Below are positions 28,906 to 38,316 of a stretch of 64,000 bases of DNA, one piece after another. The DNA lies in assembly GCA_022641835.1 (NCBI GenBank), contig CP048717.1, positions 868,001 through 932,000 of the forward strand, read 5' to 3'. The notes under the pieces were generated by a model, which worked only from the letters and a program-made list of their open reading frames with translations, was not told where the DNA came from and searched no databases. The stretch's first letter is position 1, and each line of letters begins with the position of its first letter. The position numbers and the translations under genes were made by a program. Source of the DNA: Petasospora fabianii (Eukaryota; Ascomycota; Saccharomycetes; Phaffomycetales; Wickerhamomycetaceae).

Positions 28906-31781
28906 TCTTGCAGCTCCAGCCAGTTGATCTCGATGCTGCTGTCATCGGTACTGGTATCGATGATGGCCATACAACAGATCACGACGTTGTTGTTACCCAC
29001 TTGTCCAGCTCTTTATTATTGCTTTATTTCTTGAGATCGCTAATGTTGTCCAATACTGAGCTAATTATTTTGTAATTGATGTTTAATATGAGAAGTTTTA
29101 GTAGTTTTAGTCCGATTAGGTATTCTTGATGGTGATCAAACGATGTGAAACGCTGTTGAGGGGAATAAGTTTAACACCATCCCAACTCAAGCTTGTGTTG
29201 CGTCGAGCGGACAAGTCTCGTGGTTGCTGATTTATGGTATTACTGCAGGAAACATCAGGAGAATCGGTAGATATCCTGTCTGTGCCGACATGTACAACTG
29301 TTGGTGGTGTCTGTCTGGCCCCCTCATGTCTCGAGAGTGTAAAGGATCGAGGATCAAGACAGACATCACTACAGTTCAACCTTGGACAAGGCCCACATCG
29401 AGAAAAAGCAAAGAGGTGACTAAGCAATAGTGATTGGCATAATCATATAGCAGCATGACTGCGGATCCAATGGTGCCTATAGTTCGCTCTCCGGGCTTTG
29501 ACGGTTTAGTGCTGATGATCTGTCCGAGGATGAGCGCATCAGGTGCGCGTGCTGATCTTACTGCTGCAATTCCCGGATATAGACAACGAAGATGCGTTGG
29601 ATGCGTGATAACACTTTGCATGATACCCGATTGCCTCACTGATATGGGTTAGTGATAGATATGAACGTACAATGAAGTGCTAGTCGGGTTACTTTTATGT
29701 GAGGTGACATCGGTTAGCTAGTTGACGGATGGGAAGCCTAAACAGCAAAACAAATTCATGCATCTTGAAGATTACGGATGGCGCTATCAAAATAGAGACG
29801 ATGCTAGAAAATTAACAGAATTGCAGGTTTCAGACATACAAACCCACATTGGCCCTTTGAACGTTTCTGCACCAGCATCAATACCAGCTGCGCTTATCTG
29901 TGCCGTTTCGGACGGCTGAGCTGAATGTGACTCTGTCTTTCTGACTCTGGGAACTCTTATCCAACCTTTGAAGACAGCAACACTTCTGATAACAGTTTGG
30001 TTCTCCTGGCTGATTTGCAATGTACCCTCCCTTGTCTGAAAGTGGCTCGCTGGTTCGATGTTTGGACATCTTTCATCTACCGTGTGAGTGCAAACCTCTT
30101 TGTGTCCTCGTTCTCATAAGAAGTCAGCCTTCTCGAGCTTAAGCACTATCTAGTACCGGACATCTGCAAGTCACAGAGTATGTGTTTGTCTGGAGTCAGA
30201 TCCTTTGAACCGTTGAACTTGTCTTGTCCGAGAGCCATCGTGTCCCATTGGTCTCGCGTCCCATCCCCAGATTTGATCTGTCCGCATGATGGAGCGGCAA
30301 ATCAGGACGGACTTTATCTCAACTTCTCATGACCGACGGACCAGGACACAGGCCGATCAAACCCGAGTTGATTGATATCTCGCGTGGCAATAATAACAGA
30401 GCTAGAAGCAATAATGAAGAAAGATATAGTACATATTGTACATTGAACTGTCCTATCCGTATCCCACAACAGGGGAATAGACATCGGCTAAACTATATAC
30501 TACAATCGACCGGCTCGGGGGACGGAAAAACTGCTAGGGGCTGTAAACCATATCACAGCTCGGTAGCGAGCTCAGCGTTTCTCGGTGTCGTCGGATCGTT
30601 ATGCGGGGTCGTAATGTTCGGCCAATAACTGGAGAGTCCCCACATATGAGACAAGACCCTATCCCTTGCCGGTGGGCTTGAAGCGTTTCCAATATCACAT
30701 GATTACAGTACAGTAGTGCCTACCACTGAAACGGTCTGATTACACCTGCGCTATGTGATATGTTGATGCCACAACAAAGCCCCACTCGATATATGACAAG
30801 CAGGTATGAAACGATATAATATGGGAATCATATGGAGTGTTACATTATAATAATGGTATGCCACAGTATCTCCCACAGCTTAGCCGTTATGCAGGGTTTT
30901 CGGTGCACGGCTTATCGCTCCAAAGGAATATCAATTCTGTGTCAATACCAGCCAGGAGCCAAGTTAGCCAAGAAAGGATTTCGGGCGTATTCCTCACAGC
31001 TTACTCAGGGCTGATTGATAGATGGCCCGGAACCTACATGTTCCCCCCTTGTCCACTCTAGCATCCCATGAATCTCTTGCCATCTTCGTCTATACATTTG
31101 GTAGTTGTAGGCCATGTGCCTGTCTCGATCCTAAGCCGTTGTTAAGATCAACATACAGGACATATCAGGATTGTCAATTTCGAGATAATCGATTCAGCAT
31201 TTGGACGAACAAAACACCGGTGCTCATGGATGCTGACACTTGCCTAGTGTCGCATTAGACCTCACCTGACAGGCACGCTTGCTCGTACACATACGCATAC
31301 GCTGTGTGCTAACTGTGCCACAGTGAGACACACGACAAATCACATACGGCAACAGCAGCATCCTTCCCTATCCTTAGTGATAAGCACAATCCGTACGGCT
31401 CCAGTGTGTTGTTCCTCCCTCTCATGCCAAGCCTGATCGAAGTGACTGTGGCTGCTTTGGCACGCATTCGCTATGATACGAGGATCTTCACCCCCTCCCT
31501 CAAGCGCCAGGCGCTCTGCGCTATCAGCTTGTTCCAATCTTCTATAAGAACGGAGTCCTACCCACCTTCTAAAACACTCCATAGCTCACCATGTCTCCCT
31601 TTCTTCTTCAATAAGCCAGTACAGCTTCTCAACACATACAGTCAAACATTTACGAGCCCCCAAGACTTTCCCCTGTCCAGAGCTCGCATTGTTCCTGATA
31701 ATATATTCTGTTAGCTGCAGCCCCCAACCGTTTATTATCTAAACTCTGGTGGAGACTAGCTGATACACAAAACTCTACAAA
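28906..31781. other. Long non-coding stretch between the two OPT genes
   Basis: About 2.9 kb with no supportable gene on either strand; the open frames found are short and family-less. It carries GATA-type sites (CTTATC at 29893-29898 and 30911-30916, GATAAG at 31379-31384) and CGGCTC, a possible Stp1-type sequence, at 30513-30518 and 31396-31401. The region between about 29.1 and 31.3 kb has no obvious function. Confidence 0.5.
31379..31401 (+). promoter_or_regulatory. GATAAG plus CGGCTC sites, second OPT promoter
   Basis: GATAAG (31379-31384) and CGGCTC (31396-31401) lie 17 bp apart, about 400 bp before the OPT start. In S. cerevisiae GATAAG serves nitrogen repression and CGGCTC is reported as part of the Stp1/SPS amino-acid response. 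Both are short motifs and could be chance. Confidence 0.3.
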
Positions 31782-34520
31782 ATGGTTTCAGAGAAAGACC
31801 CTGAGGTAAAAATTACTGCCTCAAGAGATGAGGAGACCTCCTCCAAGGAGGGCTACTCCAAGGACATTAAAAATGTCGTCTCCGATGATGTAGTGTCCTT
31901 CACTACCGATACTGGTGAGGATTTTGGTGTTGCCAAGTGGGATGAAGAAGCTGTTAGAGCTTACTACCACACTCTTCCACCGGATTATGTCGACATTCTC
32001 CTTGAGAAGACCGGTCACGGTGCTACTTTGGATGAGAAAGATCACCTAACCCCAGATTTGCTCTACTTGCTGGACAAGTTGACGTCTATGTCTGATGCTA
32101 GAGCCCTCGAGATCATGCAGGAGACAGTTGACGACCATGTTGAAGATACAAACTTCCCAGCTGATGACTGGGCTTTCTTCAACTCCGTCTTGAATGGTGA
32201 GCTTGACTTTGAGAACGATCCTAAGATCAACTTCAAGGGAAGACTTCTCGCTGTCTTGGCCTACTACCACTCTCCTTACCCAGAAATTCGTTCCGTTACG
32301 GATGTCTACAATAACCCAGATGACTACGTTGAGACCATCAGATCTTACACCATTGCCATTATTTGGGTCATTGTTGCCTCGGGTGTCAACGAGTTCTTCT
32401 CTCACAGACAGCCATCCATCAAACTTTACACCTCGGTTATCTCCATTTTGATGTACCCATGTGGTAAGGCTTGGGAATACATTATGCCAAAGGTCAATGT
32501 CCCATGGTTCGGTGGTAAGAGAATCCCACTTAACCCAGGTCCTTACACCTACAAGGAGCAGATGTTTGCTTCTCTGCTGACTGCTGTCTCTGGTAACTCT
32601 GTCTACGTCTCTTACAACATTGTCACTCAGAAAATGTTCTACAAACAGGACTGGGTCAATTTCGGTTATCAGATTACTCTTGCTCTATCTACCCAATGTC
32701 TTGGTCTTGCCTTTGCTGGTATCATGAGAAAGTTTGTTATTTACCCAACCAGAGCCATGTGGCCAACAATGTTGCCAACATTGGCTTTGAATAGAGCTTT
32801 GTTGAAGTCTGAGAGAAAGGAGTTAATCCACGGCTGGAAGATCTCCAAGTACAACTTCTTCTGGATTGCTTTCGTCGGTATGTTCCTCTACTTCTGGATC
32901 CCAGACTACTTGTTCCAGGCTCTCTCCACTTTCAACTGGATGAACTGGATCGCTCCAAACAACTTCAATTTGGCAATGGTCACTGGTACAAACTCCGGTC
33001 TTGGTTTGAACCCATGGAGTACGTTCGACTGGAACATCATCTCCTTTGCTTTCAAGCCACTTGCCACTCCGATCAACACTGTCCTCAACATGTATGCTGG
33101 TTGTATCATTGGTTTCTTCTGTATTATTGGTGTCTACTACTCCAACCACAAATGGACCGGTTACTTGCCAATTAACTCCAACGCTATCTTCACCAACACT
33201 GGTGAGAGTTACCAGGTAACTGAGATCTTGACAGATGGTTTGATGGACTTTGAGAAGTACCAGGCGTACTCCCCACCATACTACTCTGCCGCCAATTTGG
33301 TCGTCTATGGTGCTTTCTTCCTTGTCTACCCATTGACTTTCATCTACAACTCCTTCAAGGAGTGGAGAACTATCTTTGCCGCTTTCAAGATGATGCATGC
33401 CAATGCTATTGAGACATTCCACGAGTTTACTTTCAAGAGACTGCTTACAACTGAAGGTGATGACTACTCCAAGTTTAACGATGCTCACTCTAAGATGATG
33501 AGAAAATACAAGGAAGTTCCAGACTGGTACTACTTGGTCATTCTTGTTATCTCTTTTGTTCTTGCTATTATTTGTGTTGAAGTCTACAAGGAGACTAAGA
33601 CACCAGTCTGGGGTTTGTTCTTCGTTGTTGCTATCAACTTTGTTTTCTTGATTCCATTCTCCGTCTTGTATGCCGTTACTGGTGCTCAGCTTGGATTGAA
33701 CGTTCTTGTTGAGTTGATTGTTGGTTACGCTCTCCAGGGTAACGGTAATGCTTTGATGACTTTGAAGGCTTATGGTTACAACATTGATGGTCAGGCTGAC
33801 AACTTCTTGTCCTCTTTGAAGATTGGTCACTACGCTAAGCTTCCTCCAAGAGCCGTTTTCAGAGCTCAGATTATTGGTGTCTTGATCCAAGTCTTTGTTG
33901 CCCTTGGTGTTATCAACTGGTCCGTCTCCAACATTGAGGACTTCTGTGAAGTCACTCAAGCTCAGAAGTTCACATGTCCAGGTGAGAGAACTTACTACTC
34001 TGCTTCCGTTTTCTGGGGTGTTATTGGCCCAAAGATTGTCTTCTCTGGTATTTACCCACAGATGCAGTACTGTTTCTTGATTGGTTTCCTTGTTGCCCTT
34101 TTTTTCATTGCTATTAAGTTGGTGTTCGGTAAGAAGTCTTGGTACCCAACCTTCACATTGTTTGAGCCAACTGTTTTCATTGTCGGTATTCTCAACATTT
34201 ACGCTCCATACAACTTGGCCTACATCACTCCAGGTATCTACTGCGCTTTGGTCTTCATGTGGTACATTAGAAAGAGATATCTTGCTTGGTTCGAGAAGTA
34301 CAACTATGTCCTGTCTGCTGGTTTGGATGCTGGTGTCGCCTTCTCTGCTATCATCATCTTCTTTGCCGTCCAGTACCACGCCAAGAACATCACCTGGTGG
34401 GGTAACACCGTCTCATCCCAAGGTATTGAGGGTGGTTCCGGTCAACAGACCTTGTTGGACATCACTGAGACCGTTAGAGGCTACTTTGGTCCGGAGAAGG
34501 GTTCTTACCCAATGCCATGA
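31782..34520 (+). CDS. Oligopeptide transporter, OPT family (second of tandem pair)
   Basis: A 912-residue paralogue of the preceding transporter with the same domain order: acidic N-terminus with YYHTLPPDYVDILLEKTGHG, GVNEFFSHRQPSIKLYTSV, MYPCGKAWE, NPGPYTYKEQ, FNWMNWIAPNNFNLAMVTG, GNGNALMTLKAYGYNIDGQA, GHYAKLPPRAVFRAQIIGV, and a C-terminus GYFGPEKGSYPMP. The first about 60 residues differ most from the paralogue, which suggests different regulation or turnover. Codon use is even more strongly biased (TTG, GGT, GCT) than in the first copy. Substrate range may differ but cannot be read from sequence. Confidence 0.93.
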   Translation: MVSEKDPEVKITASRDEETSSKEGYSKDIKNVVSDDVVSFTTDTGEDFGVAKWDEEAVRAYYHTLPPDYVDILLEKTGHGATLDEKDHLTPDLLYLLDKLTSMSDARALEIMQETVDDHVEDTNFPADDWAFFNSVLNGELDFENDPKINFKGRLLAVLAYYHSPYPEIRSVTDVYNNPDDYVETIRSYTIAIIWVIVASGVNEFFSHRQPSIKLYTSVISILMYPCGKAWEYIMPKVNVPWFGGKRIPLNPGPYTYKEQMFASLLTAVSGNSVYVSYNIVTQKMFYKQDWVNFGYQITLALSTQCLGLAFAGIMRKFVIYPTRAMWPTMLPTLALNRALLKSERKELIHGWKISKYNFFWIAFVGMFLYFWIPDYLFQALSTFNWMNWIAPNNFNLAMVTGTNSGLGLNPWSTFDWNIISFAFKPLATPINTVLNMYAGCIIGFFCIIGVYYSNHKWTGYLPINSNAIFTNTGESYQVTEILTDGLMDFEKYQAYSPPYYSAANLVVYGAFFLVYPLTFIYNSFKEWRTIFAAFKMMHANAIETFHEFTFKRLLTTEGDDYSKFNDAHSKMMRKYKEVPDWYYLVILVISFVLAIICVEVYKETKTPVWGLFFVVAINFVFLIPFSVLYAVTGAQLGLNVLVELIVGYALQGNGNALMTLKAYGYNIDGQADNFLSSLKIGHYAKLPPRAVFRAQIIGVLIQVFVALGVINWSVSNIEDFCEVTQAQKFTCPGERTYYSASVFWGVIGPKIVFSGIYPQMQYCFLIGFLVALFFIAIKLVFGKKSWYPTFTLFEPTVFIVGILNIYAPYNLAYITPGIYCALVFMWYIRKRYLAWFEKYNYVLSAGLDAGVAFSAIIIFFAVQYHAKNITWWGNTVSSQGIEGGSGQQTLLDITETVRGYFGPEKGSYPMP

Positions 34521-34861
34521 TTTATAAATATCTTGTGAGCCGGCTTCCACGGGTTGGATGCTGTGGTTTTTCAAGCATTTTCATTAATCTTTTCTTTAAT
34601 TCACGATCCTTTAATTTTTATTCGCCTTGTAGCATCTTCGATTAAATCCAGTATTATACACTATACCAGCTTGTCTGTAGTTTTCACCTTCGGCCCGAGT
34701 TCGGATCATCTCATGCGTGCCCCGCTCAGGTGCGTTATCTTCCGCGTTTGGTTATTACCAAACCATATGATCAGAGTTTATCCTCAAGTATAAGATCATC
34801 CCTATCGCACTGGTTTATACATTCTTCTACACTCTACATTATAGACTGCTCACACAACAAC
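34521..34861. other. Intergenic stretch between the second OPT gene and the FSH gene
   Basis: About 340 bp, AT-rich, holding the OPT 3' region and the FSH promoter. Nothing further seen. Confidence 0.55.
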
Positions 34862-35494
34862 ATGACCAAGAGCAAAGTTTTGATCCTGCACGGCTTCGGT
34901 TCAAGTAACGTTATTTCTTCAAGACAGACACCAAATCTAAGAGCCCAGCTTGAAGCTATTGGACTTGACTTGGAGTATCCACATGGTCCAAATAGGCTGA
35001 CACCGAAGGACTTTTCCTTTGCTGATGTCCATGACTGTGAGGCACAGCCGTTATGGAACTGGTGGCATTTCATTGGCGAGGAGCAGAACGACCTGACAAA
35101 GATGTGGCGTATGTTTGAAAACTACGAAGGTAAGGATGATATAGTGGGTGTGATTGGTATCAGCCAAGGTGGTGCCGTCACAAACTTGATTGCCATGAAA
35201 GGCACTGAGGTGTTCCCAAACCTGAAGTTTGCGGTAGGTTATGGTGGCTTCTTGTACCCTTCTCCATACACTGCACCAGAGATGACATTATACAGTGATG
35301 GTATTCATATTCCGTACCTCACAGTTTACGGCGAAAATGATGTTGACGTCAATCCAGAGGCCTCTCAGAAAGTTCATGATACTATATGCAAGGCAGAGAA
35401 AGGTGTTGTAAGCCACAACTGTGGGCACACTTTTGCGGATGATGATCCAGCTACAGTCGAGTCAGTGGTTCGCTGGGTGAAGCAGTTTGTTTGA
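34862..35494 (+). CDS. FSH-family serine hydrolase
   Basis: A 210-residue alpha/beta hydrolase like yeast Fsh1-Fsh3, probable carboxylesterases of unknown natural substrate. The first strand and oxyanion turn are VLILHGFGSS. The nucleophile is Ser101 in GISQGGAV. The acid is in YGENDVDVNPE and the histidine in NCGHTFADD. I chose the ATG at 34862 (MTKSKV); the frame extends upstream but only from a non-ATG start with no family similarity. It converges on the IMO32-like hydrolase, with 67 bp between stops. Confidence 0.88.
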   Translation: MTKSKVLILHGFGSSNVISSRQTPNLRAQLEAIGLDLEYPHGPNRLTPKDFSFADVHDCEAQPLWNWWHFIGEEQNDLTKMWRMFENYEGKDDIVGVIGISQGGAVTNLIAMKGTEVFPNLKFAVGYGGFLYPSPYTAPEMTLYSDGIHIPYLTVYGENDVDVNPEASQKVHDTICKAEKGVVSHNCGHTFADDDPATVESVVRWVKQFV

Positions 35495-35561
35495 AGCATT
35501 TAGTCTGGCCCAATTTGGTAGAAAGAGAGTAGAATAATTTATATATAACTGTTCTATATGT

Positions 35562-36563
35562 CTATTTTATGTGATTTTCGATCAAATGAGTCACCTCGGT
35601 GTAGTAGTCCACGAGTATGTTGGCATGGGTTGCACCTTCTATGACCTCAAATCGACTTCTCGGGAAAAGTTTCTTCATCTCAGCAATACCGTCATTATCC
35701 ACGAATGGACTTTGACCTGCTTTTATCGTCAAAGTCTCGACTTGAGATGACTTGATAGGGGTTTCCAAGCTCCATTCACCTAGTTGTCTGAGCGCCATAT
35801 CGTCCATGTACTCTAGCGGCATCTTCACGACAACCTTGCCGTTTTTGACATCCACCACATCTGCAAGGTACACTGCGATTTGAGCATCACCATTGACCTC
35901 TTCAAGTAATCTCTTCATCAACAGCTTTTTGAACTCCCTATGGTTTCTTTCCTTAATATGATCCTTGGACCATATAACAACGTTCTTCAAAGCTTGAACG
36001 TAGCCTTCAAACTCCGGTCCAATCGGTTTAGTAACGGGGGCATTATCAATACATACCATCTTATCAACTCTCTCAGGATGTGTTAAGGCGTATTTCATGG
36101 CAGTTTTGGCCCCCATTGAGTACCCGACAAGCGTAGCCTTGTCGATCTTTTCAGAGTTCATAAATTGCACCAAGTCTTGCATCTGTGCAGGGTAAGCGAA
36201 TGATTGTATATGTGCCGACTCACCATGGTTTCGAGCATCGATAGTGTAAGCATCACGATTCATTGTACGGTTGAAATGGCGAGCTAGCTTGGAGAAGTTC
36301 TTCTTGGATCCGAGAAATCCATGGAGGAAGACAATGGGCGTACCCGTCGTCTTCGTTGACGATACTGTGGTCGCTGAGGCGGCATATTTCTTGAAAGACG
36401 GTAGTATACTCTTGATTGGTTGTTTCATGATGGACTGAGAGGATGAGAATAAGGACAATTGCACCTGAACTCCATGTATAAGGGTGGTGAAGGTAATGGA
36501 GTTCCTCTTAATCGAGTTGACAGACCTTTGAAATCGCGATCTGTATTCGCCACGAGGTAACAT
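35562..36563 (-). CDS. Mitochondrial alpha/beta hydrolase, IMO32/EAT1/ABHD11 type
   Basis: The family includes yeast Imo32 and the ethanol acetyltransferase Eat1 that makes ethyl acetate in some yeasts. The 333 residues begin with an Arg/Ser-rich presequence-like segment with no acids after residue 6, as expected for mitochondrial import. Then PIVFLHGFLGSKKN, AYTIDARNHGESAH, the nucleophile Ser149 in LVGYSMGAKTAM, VDKMVCIDNAPV and the catalytic His313 in EGATHANIL. A second in-frame ATG at 36428 would shorten the protein by 45 residues and still leave a basic N-terminus, so the start is open. Whether it makes esters or is a housekeeping esterase cannot be read here. Confidence 0.85.
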   Translation of the reverse strand: MLPRGEYRSRFQRSVNSIKRNSITFTTLIHGVQVQLSLFSSSQSIMKQPIKSILPSFKKYAASATTVSSTKTTGTPIVFLHGFLGSKKNFSKLARHFNRTMNRDAYTIDARNHGESAHIQSFAYPAQMQDLVQFMNSEKIDKATLVGYSMGAKTAMKYALTHPERVDKMVCIDNAPVTKPIGPEFEGYVQALKNVVIWSKDHIKERNHREFKKLLMKRLLEEVNGDAQIAVYLADVVDVKNGKVVVKMPLEYMDDMALRQLGEWSLETPIKSSQVETLTIKAGQSPFVDNDGIAEMKKLFPRSRFEVIEGATHANILVDYYTEVTHLIENHIK

Positions 36564-36587
36564 TTGTGTAGCATATCAACAGATCAA

Positions 36588-36593
36588 ACGCGT
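36588..36593. promoter_or_regulatory. MCB-like box (ACGCGT) between divergent genes
   Basis: ACGCGT lies 25 bp before the hydrolase ATG at 36563 and about 70 bp before the ATG at 36662 of the divergent spliced gene. It may give G1/S expression to the latter. A single copy only. Confidence 0.35.
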
Positions 36594-36661
36594 CTTTGTC
36601 TGTTCTTCTCCTTCTACTTTGTCCTTTGAAAAACTTTATAGATCAGCTAACAAGTCTGACA

Positions 36662-37518
36662 ATGGACTTCTTCGACTCCACGACTATCTATCACTCGTTC
36701 ACATCAACAGGAAATCTTCTCTGTGGCCGATTCCATCTCGCTGTTGACAAGTCACAAGCAGTGAACCGATACCCCGTTGTAGTTGGCACATCCTTCAAGG
36801 TTCTCTTTTACACCTTGAATCAAAAAGACGTGATAAAAAACTTCCAAATGCTAACACTATCTAGATAAGCTTCTTGGTCAACATCAACGACTCATTCCTC
36901 ACTAGTGACAGCGCAGAGGCCCGTTCCTTTATGAGCTTCTGTAGAGCCTCGCCACTCTTGCATGCTCTCAAATTTGACATCAATGTAAAGCCGTCGGAAT
37001 CACACACGTTTGAAGTACATCTCACTGACAGACTTCTCACTGACTCAGCGTTGGACAAGTTTGATACGAACGTGATTGATAGGAATGCGGTGGCCCGATT
37101 GAAATACGTCACCGTTCATGTTGGGTACTACACTGAACAGCTTAGTATAGAGAGGTTTGTCAAGGAGATCAATTATCTCATGTGTGAATTCCTAGTCGGC
37201 CATTGGGAACATCAGATGCCTTTAGTCTTTGGCTTGAAGTCTAGGGAGATCTTTGAGATTAACTTCAAGCATGTGGGGAATTTGTCGTTCAGCTTGACGG
37301 GCGGGTCCGAGCTTATGATCAAGTTGTTGAGAATTGTTGACCAAGGTGGGTACTCTGTTTTGGCACAGTTATTGAAATTGACAAAAGCTCTGTGTAAAAG
37401 GCGTTACAAGAAGAAAAACGATACTGGGACTGATAATAAGAAGGTCGTTGAAGTGTTCCCCGTCCAGTTTTTCGATGTCAACGAGTTCTCTTCGAATGCT
37501 ACAATATCGTCTTTGTAA
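36662..37518 (+). CDS. Spliced gene of unknown function (donor site unresolved)
   Basis: I do not recognise this protein. Exon 1 starts MDFFDSTTIYHSFTS at 36662. Exon 2 starts at 36865 (ISFLVNINDSF) and ends at 37518 with VNEFSSNATISSL. The branch site CTAAC (36851-36855) and the TAG acceptor ending at 36864 are convincing. No good donor follows the local GTRNGT pattern. In-frame options are GTAGTT at 36779 (86-nt intron, 256 residues) and GTTCTC at 36800 (65-nt intron, 263 residues). The protein is mixed alpha/beta and soluble, with a basic patch KALCKRRYKKKN. The promoter MCB box hints at a cell-cycle gene, but this is inference only. Confidence 0.6.
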
Positions 37519-37547
37519 TCATGACCATAACTTCGTTAGCAACCGCA

Positions 37548-38072
37548 TCATGCGGATTTATACTTATACTTCAGCTTTTCCAGACCATCAATATCGCCAC
37601 TAAGGCCGGTAATCCAGTATGAAACTAAAGTAGACGTGATGGATGAAATCACGGGGGTAAAGAACAACCAGTTGATAGCTTCTGGCACGAATTCCCATCT
37701 TCTCCAAGCAACGAAGATACCAATGGCATTCATTATTGAGCAGAAAACTCGAGGATCTTTGAGCCACTTGAGATACTGGTGACCCGTGATTCCCTCAAAG
37801 TTGACATCATGGATGTACCTCAGATTAACAATGGCAGCGACTTGTGTAGTGATGCTGAGAAGTGCATCGATAGGGAGTCGACGATAATACTTAATGTGGA
37901 CAAATAGAGGGATAGGTATGAGAAGAAGCACGGTGAAGCAGTTGATAAATAAGCGGTTGGTGGCGATGCTCTCGAGTCGAAGAAGGTCGATGAGCTCGTC
38001 TTGCTCATCGGTATCGATGGGTGCGACATCAAGATTGGCGATCTTACGGGCTGCTTGACGTTTCCGAGGCAT
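37548..38072 (-). CDS. Predicted four-helix membrane protein, unknown function
   Basis: A 174-residue protein. The basic N-terminus (MPRKRQAARK) and acidic stretch (DTDEQDELIDLLRLE) precede hydrophobic segments at about 40-62 (LFINCFTVLLLIPIPLFVHI), 68-86 (ALLSITTQVAAIVNL), 108-125 (VFCSIMNAIGIFVAW) and 132-155 (INWLFFTPVISSITSTLVSY). It ends KLKYKYKSA, a lysine-rich tail that could act in ER retrieval. Its stop lies 29 bp from the stop of the convergent spliced gene. Family not recognised. Confidence 0.72.
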   Translation of the reverse strand: MPRKRQAARKIANLDVAPIDTDEQDELIDLLRLESIATNRLFINCFTVLLLIPIPLFVHIKYYRRLPIDALLSITTQVAAIVNLRYIHDVNFEGITGHQYLKWLKDPRVFCSIMNAIGIFVAWRRWEFVPEAINWLFFTPVISSITSTLVSYWITGLSGDIDGLEKLKYKYKSA

Positions 38073-38316
38073 ATTGAAAGTGGTTTTGGAGTGTCAATTA
38101 AGCTGCTTAGTGTGAATATAATGGCTGTTAAGTGACTTGAAAGTCCAAATGAGATAAGAGAAAGATGACAATTGAGATCATCGTCACATGCAACAACTTT
38201 ATCTCCTGTGGTGTCCGGATGTCTTCTAGTTCATGCCGAAATGACAACACGTTTTAGAAGCTGTCTCCTTCTAACTACACTTTTTTCTCACAATCTCATT
38301 AAAGACACGTCCAATC

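Noticed and set aside
32823-34379. 518-codon open frame antisense to the second OPT gene
   Set aside because: Same cause: restricted codon use of the sense gene removes stops on the other strand. A shorter frame appears at the same place in the first OPT copy.
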